Assembly: GCA_020725025.1 (NCBI GenBank)
Contig: DYFV01000030.1
Span: 1 to 57,612 of the forward strand
DNA length: 57,612 bases
Source: Azoarcus sp.
GTDB taxonomy: Bacteria; Pseudomonadota; Gammaproteobacteria; Burkholderiales; Rhodocyclaceae
Direction of reading: 5' to 3'
The notes under the pieces are model-generated. The model saw only the letters and a list, made by a program, of their open reading frames with translations, was not told where the DNA came from and did no database searches. The position numbers were made by a program, and so were the translations under genes. Shown piece by piece: positions 53,046 through 57,612 of this stretch. The first letter of the stretch is position 1, and each line of letters starts with the position of its first letter.

Positions 53046-53687
53046 TCATTCCACCAGGCCGTGGCGGATGCCGTAGTGGGTAAGCTCGGCGCTGGTGCGC
53101 AGGTTCATCTTCTCGAGCAGCCGCGTCCGGTACACGCTCACCGTCTTCACGCTCAGGTTGAGCGACTCGGCGATCTGGGTCAGCGTCTTGCCGCTGGCGA
53201 TCATGCACAGGGTCTGGTACTCGCGGTCCGAGAGGCGCTCGTGCAGCGGCCGGTCGCCGTCGTGGGAGGAAATGGCGTGGGCGAGGGCCTCGGCCACGGC
53301 CGCGCTGACGTATTTCTTGCCGCCCGCCACCAGGCGGATGGCGGCCAGGAGCTGCTCGGGCTCGTCGCACTTGCAGAAGTAGCCCGCGGCGCCGGCCTTC
53401 ATGGCCCGCACCGCGTATTGGTCTTCCGGGTACATGCTGACGATCAGCACGGGCAGGCGCGGGAACTCCTTGCGGATCATCTTGAGCGCATCGATGCCGT
53501 TGCGATCGGGCATCGAGATGTCCATCAGGACGACGTCCGGCGGTGCTTCGCGCACCTTCTGCACGATCTGCACGCCATTCTCCGCCTCGCCGGCGACCTC
53601 CAGGTCGTCGGTCTGCTCCATGAGCAGCCGAAGGCCGCGGCGCACGATGGCATGGTCGTCGGCGATGAGAACTCGTGTGCGGCCCAT
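53046..53687 (-). CDS. NarL/LuxR-family response regulator
   Basis: 213 residues. Receiver domain with DDH near residue 10, phospho-acceptor Asp in VVLMDISMP (~residue 56) and a Lys in the YFCKC segment. The C-terminal LuxR-type helix-turn-helix (LSDREYQTLCMIASGKTLTQIAESLNLSVKTVSVYRTRLLEKM) completes the protein. The layout is that of UvrY/GacA- or UhpA-type regulators. No cognate histidine kinase lies in the window. It is followed by diguanylate cyclase copy 2. Confidence 0.93.
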   Translation of the reverse strand: MGRTRVLIADDHAIVRRGLRLLMEQTDDLEVAGEAENGVQIVQKVREAPPDVVLMDISMPDRNGIDALKMIRKEFPRLPVLIVSMYPEDQYAVRAMKAGAAGYFCKCDEPEQLLAAIRLVAGGKKYVSAAVAEALAHAISSHDGDRPLHERLSDREYQTLCMIASGKTLTQIAESLNLSVKTVSVYRTRLLEKMNLRTSAELTHYGIRHGLVE

Positions 53688-53835
53688 CACCGCGCACCCA
53701 CCGGGCATGCGCGCGCACCCTGCAGCGCGGCACCTGCGGACGCCGGGCACACGGCGTCTGTGGCGGACACGGTCGACAGTTCGGTCATGCTCCAATCCGG
53801 CGCATTCGGCACCCTCTCCATGCGGAAACGGCCGG

Positions 53836-53865
53836 ATTATGCCTCGCTGAACGGAGTACGACCAA
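53836..53865 (-). promoter_or_regulatory. possible promoter upstream of the response regulator
   Basis: Minus-strand TTGGTC, 18 bases and CATAAT, in the 236-base gene-free stretch 53688-53923. It would give a leader of about 140 bases. No other signal was recognised in that stretch. Confidence 0.3.
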
Positions 53866-53923
53866 GCCCGCCGGACAACCGGCGCGGCGTCGGGCGATGG
53901 GCGGCCGATGCGGCCGCAGGGAA

Positions 53924-54265
53924 TCAGGGGTCGGAGTCGCGCGGCTGGTCCGCGTCCGGGAGCTCGTAAGGGTCGGCCACGTAGGTCGGGCCCTTCATCA
54001 GGATGACGATGACGCAGAAGATGGCGACCGTGAGCACCAGCGCCCAATGGAACAGGATCGTGCCGAGCACCAGGAAGTCGGTGAGCTGGATCTGCCGCGC
54101 GATCTCTTCCGCCGTGCCGGGATCGGGGAAGGCGCGGACGATGACGGCATACAGGCCGGGCAGCACCGTCCCGGCCATGAGGGCCGAGGGGAGCATACGG
54201 AAGACCTTCCTTTCCATTCCGGGCGGTTGGGGTTGGGAACCCGGAAGGCGACGCAGCAGGTTCAT
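53924..54265 (-). CDS. small membrane protein of unknown function
   Basis: 113 residues with two hydrophobic helices: about 28-46 (LPSALMAGTVLPGLYAVIV) and about 63-88 (FLVLGTILFHWALVLTVAIFCVIVILM). An acidic, Pro/Asp-rich cytoplasmic tail containing GPTYVADPYELPDADQPRD follows. The GAGG ribosome site supports the ATG at 54265. I do not recognise the family. It is divergent from the DUF2868 gene and not clearly linked in function to its neighbours. Confidence 0.7.
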   Translation of the reverse strand: MNLLRRLPGSQPQPPGMERKVFRMLPSALMAGTVLPGLYAVIVRAFPDPGTAEEIARQIQLTDFLVLGTILFHWALVLTVAIFCVIVILMKGPTYVADPYELPDADQPRDSDP

Positions 54266-54403
54266 GATGGGCCTCGCAAGGCTCGTTGCGAAAGCGGTTG
54301 AGAACCTTTTCACCTCGGACAGGGTTGCGGCATGCAGGTTCAACGCCGCGAGCGGGCATGCCCCACGTGGGCCGTGCATCCGGCATTCCGGCTATCCTAT
54401 GGC

Positions 54404-55867
54404 ATGGATTCGCAACGGCAACCGATGCCGCCGGAGGGCGGCGACGCAGCCGGCCTGCCGCGCTTCGAAGCGTGCTGGCTGGCGGAAGCCGTCCGGCTGC
54501 GCGAGCTGCGCGACGGGAGCCTCGAGGACCGTGCGGCGGTGGCCGAGGCACGCGCGGCCGGCGGTACGCCCGAGGCGCGAGTCATGCGCCGCGCCGCCCT
54601 GCTCGGCGCCCGCGAGGGGCTCGCCGATGCGCTGCGCGCGTGGAAGCCGCGCGCGCGTCTGGTCCTCGTGATTCTTGCGCTGGTCGCTCTCGCGACCGGC
54701 TTCGGCAGCGCGCTCGCGGTCCTGGGCGAGGGCGGGCGGCCGGTGAACGTGGTGTGGGCGCTGGGCGGGCTGCTCGGTGTGCACACGGTAGCGCTCCTCT
54801 TGTGGCTCGCCTCCCTCGCCGCGGGCCGCGGCGAAGGCGGCGGCGCGCTCGGGCGCGCCTGGCTGTGGCTCTCCGCGCGTCTCGCGGGGGCGTCCGCCGC
54901 GCGCGACCTGACGGCGGCGCTCGGCGCGATCACAGCCCGGACCGGCCTTGCGCGCTGGTGGCTGGGTGCGGTGACGCATGGCCTGTGGCTCGCCGCCATG
55001 GCAGGCGCGCTGGTGGGGCTGGTCGCCACCCTCGCCGCGCGCCGCTACGGCTTCGTGTGGGAGACCACCATCCTGCCGGCCGATACCTTCGTGGGTTTCG
55101 TGGCGGCGGCCGGCTGGCTTCCGGCGCAGCTCGGCTTCACGGTGCCCGACGAAGCCCTGGTGCGTGCGAGCGGAGTCGCCGCGCTGTCCGACGAGGCGGC
55201 CCGCATCGCGTGGTCCTCCTGGCTGGCGGGATGCGTGACCGCCTACGGACTGGTCCCGCGTCTCCTGTTGTGGGCGGGCTGTCTTCTCCTTTGGCGCGTC
55301 GGGCGGGCACGAGTACGCCTCGATCTCGCGGCACCGGGCTTCGCGCCGCTGATTCCGCGCCTGTGTCCGGAGAGCGAGCGCCTCGGGGTGGTCGATGCGG
55401 CGCCCGCGCACCTCCACCGCGCCCGCGTCGCGCGTCACGGCGTGGCGGACGCGAGCGCCCGTGTCGTCGTGGGGCTCGAGCTCGATCCCGGCGCCGCCTG
55501 GCCGCCGGCGCTTCCGCCCGGCACGCGGGATGCGGGTGTGGTCGACACCCGGGAGGAGCGCCGGCGGGTGCTGGCGCAGCTCGCTGCCGCGCCGCCCGGG
55601 CGTCTGCTCGTCGCCTGCGACGCGCGCCGCTCGCCCGACCGCGGCAGCCTCGGGATGATCGCCGAGCTGGCCGCTCACGCAGGCGAATGCCGGGTGTGGC
55701 TTGTGCACGCCGATGCGCCGGCGGCCGGCGAGCGGCTCGCCCACTGGTACGAGGGGCTCGCGGCCGTCGGCATCGCGCCGCAACAGGTCTCCGAGAGCGA
55801 AGCCGCGGCGCTCCGCTGGCTGGGGGCCGCCCCCGACGGAACGGCGGCCGGAGGGCGACGGCCGTGA
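54404..55867 (+). CDS. DUF2868 membrane protein
   Basis: 487 residues. There are hydrophobic helices near residues 85-105, 120-140, 190-215 and 285-305, and a cytoplasmic C-terminal half with GLELD and a nucleotide-binding-like alternation. DUF2868 proteins are regularly encoded just upstream of DUF3482 GTPases, as here (four-base GTGA overlap), and are predicted partners of them. Function unknown. The ATG at 54404 lacks a good ribosome site; an upstream in-frame ATG at 54332, preceded by AGGG, would add 24 residues. Confidence 0.83.
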   Translation: MDSQRQPMPPEGGDAAGLPRFEACWLAEAVRLRELRDGSLEDRAAVAEARAAGGTPEARVMRRAALLGAREGLADALRAWKPRARLVLVILALVALATGFGSALAVLGEGGRPVNVVWALGGLLGVHTVALLLWLASLAAGRGEGGGALGRAWLWLSARLAGASAARDLTAALGAITARTGLARWWLGAVTHGLWLAAMAGALVGLVATLAARRYGFVWETTILPADTFVGFVAAAGWLPAQLGFTVPDEALVRASGVAALSDEAARIAWSSWLAGCVTAYGLVPRLLLWAGCLLLWRVGRARVRLDLAAPGFAPLIPRLCPESERLGVVDAAPAHLHRARVARHGVADASARVVVGLELDPGAAWPPALPPGTRDAGVVDTREERRRVLAQLAAAPPGRLLVACDARRSPDRGSLGMIAELAAHAGECRVWLVHADAPAAGERLAHWYEGLAAVGIAPQQVSESEAAALRWLGAAPDGTAAGGRRP

Positions 55868-57249
55868 CGCGCCCATTGCGTATCGCCGTGGTCGGGCACA
55901 CCAACACGGGCAAGACCTCGCTGCTGCGCACGCTCACCCGCGATGTCGCCTTCGGTGAAGTGGCGAGCCGTCCCGGCACGACGCGCCACGTGGAAGGGGC
56001 CCGCCTGCTTGTGGACGGCAAAGGACTCGTGGAGCTCTACGACACGCCGGGCATGGAGGACCCCGTCGCCCTGCTCGAGTGCCTCGAGGCGATCGTGCCG
56101 CCCGGCGGCGAGCGCCTCGACGGGCCGGCGCGCATTGCGCACTTCCTCGCCGGCGCGGCGGCCCAGGAGCGCTTCGAGCAGGAGGCGAAGGTGCTGCGGC
56201 AGATGCTCGCGAGCGACGCCGCGTTCTACGTCATCGATGCGCGCGACCCGGTGCTGGCCAAGCACCGTGACGAACTCGCCGTTCTCGCCGGCTGTGCGGT
56301 GCCGCTGCTGCCCGTGCTGAACTTCGTGCGCGACGCTGCCGCCAACGAGCCGGCGTGGCGCGAGGCGCTCGCGCGCCTGGGCCTGCACGCGGTGGTGCGC
56401 TTCGACACCGTCGCCCCGGAGCAGGACGGCGAGCGCCGCCTATATGAAGCGCTCGCCACCCTGCTCGATGCCTGGCGGCCGGTGCTCGCGAAGCTCGCCG
56501 ATCAGCGGGAGCACGAGGCGCGCAGCCGCCACGGCTCGGCGCTGGCGTTGGTGGCGGAGCTGCTGATCGACGTGGCGGCCGCCCGCGTCGCGGTGCCCGT
56601 CGAACCCGCGGCGGCGCTGCGCCGCGAGGTGGCGGCGCTCCACGAGCGGGTGCGCCGGCGCGAGCAGGCCTGCGTCGATGCGCTGCTCGCCCTCTATCGC
56701 TTCAGGCCCGAAGACGTCGAGGCGGCGGGCCTGCCGCTCGCCGAAGGCCGCTGGGAGACCGATCTCTTCCATCCCGATGCCTTGCGCGAGATGGGCGTGC
56801 GCCTCGGCAGCGGTGCGGCGGCCGGTGCGGCGGCGGGGATGGGGGTGGACGTGATGGTGGGCGGCCTCACGCTCGGTGCCGCCGCCGCGCTGGGGGCGCT
56901 CGCCGGAGGGGGCTGGCAGGCGCTGCGTCATTACGGAGACCGGCTGTTCGACCGGGTGCGCGGCTATCGCGAGCTGACCGTAGACGACGCCACCCTGCGC
57001 CTGCTCGCCCTGCGGGGACTGCTGCTGGTACGTGCGCTCGAGGCCCGCGGCCACGCGGCGGTGGCCCCGATCCGGCTGCCCGAGCCGGCCCTGCGTCAGT
57101 GGCGGCAGGGCGCGCTGCCGGAAACCCTGCGCAGTGCCCGGGCGCATCCCCGCTGGTCGGGGCTCCTCCAGCCCGCGGTCGACGATCCCGCGCGGCAGGA
57201 CGCCGTTCGGGCGCTGGTCGAGGCGCTGGCGGCCGATGGGCAGGCGTGA
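55864..57249 (+). CDS. DUF3482 GTPase
   Basis: 461 residues from a GTG that overlaps the preceding stop by four bases. An N-terminal Era/TrmE-like GTPase domain has G1 GHTNTGKTS (about residues 10-18), G3 DTPGMED and a G4-like LNFVRD in place of NKxD. The C-terminal half is helical, with a Gly/Ala-rich membrane-active segment (VRLGSGAAAGAAAGMGVDVMVGG) typical of DUF3482. Probably acts at the membrane with the DUF2868 protein; the cellular process is not known. Confidence 0.87.
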   Translation: MTRPLRIAVVGHTNTGKTSLLRTLTRDVAFGEVASRPGTTRHVEGARLLVDGKGLVELYDTPGMEDPVALLECLEAIVPPGGERLDGPARIAHFLAGAAAQERFEQEAKVLRQMLASDAAFYVIDARDPVLAKHRDELAVLAGCAVPLLPVLNFVRDAAANEPAWREALARLGLHAVVRFDTVAPEQDGERRLYEALATLLDAWRPVLAKLADQREHEARSRHGSALALVAELLIDVAAARVAVPVEPAAALRREVAALHERVRRREQACVDALLALYRFRPEDVEAAGLPLAEGRWETDLFHPDALREMGVRLGSGAAAGAAAGMGVDVMVGGLTLGAAAALGALAGGGWQALRHYGDRLFDRVRGYRELTVDDATLRLLALRGLLLVRALEARGHAAVAPIRLPEPALRQWRQGALPETLRSARAHPRWSGLLQPAVDDPARQDAVRALVEALAADGQA

Positions 57250-57262
57250 GGCGCGGGGCGGG

Positions 57263-57421
57263 TCACAGCCCCGAGGGATGCCTGTCCCGGGTGCGGATCA
57301 GCCAGACGGCCCCGATGGCGGCCACGACCAGCGCGACCCCGGCGCCCGCGTTTCCCGTGCCGAACAGCAGGCCGGCGGCGATGCCGCCTCCGGTGAGGAC
57401 GTGATTGATCCAGTCTTCCAT
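57263..57421 (-). CDS. 52-residue single-helix membrane protein, probably SOS-controlled
   Basis: A short amphipathic start (MEDWINHVL) is followed by a long Gly/Ala/Val/Leu hydrophobic stretch (about residues 10-42) and a basic tail (IRTRDRH). A GGAG ribosome site lies six bases before the ATG. Two LexA-box-like sequences lie at 57433-57448 and 57451-57466, just upstream of the start. It is convergent with the DUF3482 gene, 13 bases apart. Size, hydrophobicity and promoter recall small SOS-induced membrane peptides such as TisB, but no sequence family is recognised. Confidence 0.65.
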   Translation of the reverse strand: MEDWINHVLTGGGIAAGLLFGTGNAGAGVALVVAAIGAVWLIRTRDRHPSGL

Positions 57422-57432
57422 GCTTGTCTCCG

Positions 57433-57448
57433 GTGTATGGGTATACAG
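57433..57448. promoter_or_regulatory. LexA-box-like sequence, proximal
   Basis: Minus-strand CTGTATACCCATACAC fits CTG-N10-CAG except for the last base. It sits 12 bases from the small gene's start codon, next to its ribosome site. Confidence 0.5.
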
Positions 57449-57450
57449 GA

Positions 57451-57466
57451 CTGTCATTCTATACAG
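57451..57466. promoter_or_regulatory. LexA box, distal
   Basis: CTGTATAGAATGACAG on the minus strand is a perfect CTG-N10-CAG with a TATA-rich core, the E. coli/beta-proteobacterial SOS-box form. It is centred 18 bases from the proximal copy. Since the site is symmetrical it could also serve a plus-strand gene beyond the window end. Confidence 0.62.
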
Positions 57467-57585
57467 CTTGTTGCCGTCGCGCCAGCGGTGGGAGCGAGGA
57501 GGCCCGTCGCGCCCCACCCAAGGGGCCGGCGAAGTGGTAGCCTTTATGCCCTTGGCACGGCGGTAGTGTTCTGAACAGTGTGCAA

Positions 57586-57601
57586 AAGCCCGGAGGGGCT
57601 T
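57586..57601. other. short hairpin at the window end
   Basis: AAGCCC-GGAG-GGGCTT, a 6-bp stem flanked by TGCA on both sides. No gene was recognised in 57467-57612. It may belong to the leader of a gene outside the window. Confidence 0.3.
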
Positions 57602-57612
57602 GCAGAGAGGGG

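Overview
The window is about 57.6 kb of very GC-rich chromosomal DNA. Strong G/C third-position bias leaves long open frames antisense to most genes. Gene content (an XylR/DmpR-like sigma-54 regulator, xylB/xylC-like dehydrogenases, vanAB, feruloyl-CoA synthetase, a polar flagellar operon, GGDEF proteins) suggests an aromatic-degrading, motile beta-proteobacterium of the Azoarcus/Thauera/Aromatoleum type. That placement is inferred from protein resemblance and gene order, not from a phylogenetic marker.

Region 1 (80-11390). A V4R-domain sigma-54 activator on the minus strand faces a plus-strand operon: XylC-like aldehyde dehydrogenase, DUF1302 protein, DUF1329 protein, YCF48-like beta-propeller, RND/MMPL transporter and HSL-type alpha/beta hydrolase. 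A well-matched -24/-12 promoter (2072-2087) precedes the dehydrogenase. This looks like an effector-induced module for transport and oxidation of a hydrophobic aromatic compound. A GC hairpin at 11408-11430 closes it against the next, convergent cluster.

Region 2 (11451-18390, minus). vanR-like GntR regulator, vanA, vanB, XylB-like Zn alcohol dehydrogenase, feruloyl-CoA synthetase and an ACMSD-type amidohydrolase. This is a methoxy-aromatic/phenylpropanoid cluster with a TGTATACA operator pair at the regulator gene.

Region 3 (18552-27466, minus). Flagellar filament operon: two very short flagellins, flaG, fliD, fliS, fliT, fliK, an FlhB C-domain-like protein and a PilZ/YcgR-type c-di-GMP protein, preceded by a methyltransferase with a regulatory domain.

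Region 4 (27616-47733, minus). A sugar and glycan modification island: rfbF and rfbG (CDP-4-keto-6-deoxyglucose), an RmlC-like epimerase, a sugar C-methyltransferase, an SDR reductase, three radical-SAM/SPASM enzymes, two FkbM methyltransferases with an N-terminal nucleotide-binding-like segment, a third methyltransferase, a CmcI-like enzyme, a GT4 transferase and a 2256-residue glycosyltransferase with an internally duplicated module. Its position directly upstream of the flagellins suggests flagellin glycosylation with an unusual branched sugar. Cell-surface polysaccharide is the alternative.

Region 5 (47953-57612). HAD phosphatase, two paralogous diguanylate cyclases flanking a Uma2-family gene, a NarL-type response regulator, a small membrane protein, a DUF2868 membrane protein coupled to a DUF3482 GTPase, and a 52-residue membrane protein whose promoter carries two tandem LexA-box-like sequences.

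No rRNA, tRNA, CRISPR array or insertion sequence was seen. No gene-free stretch exceeds 300 bases; the longest, 1874-2167, 25643-25927, 47734-47952 and 53688-53923, are described in entries below.
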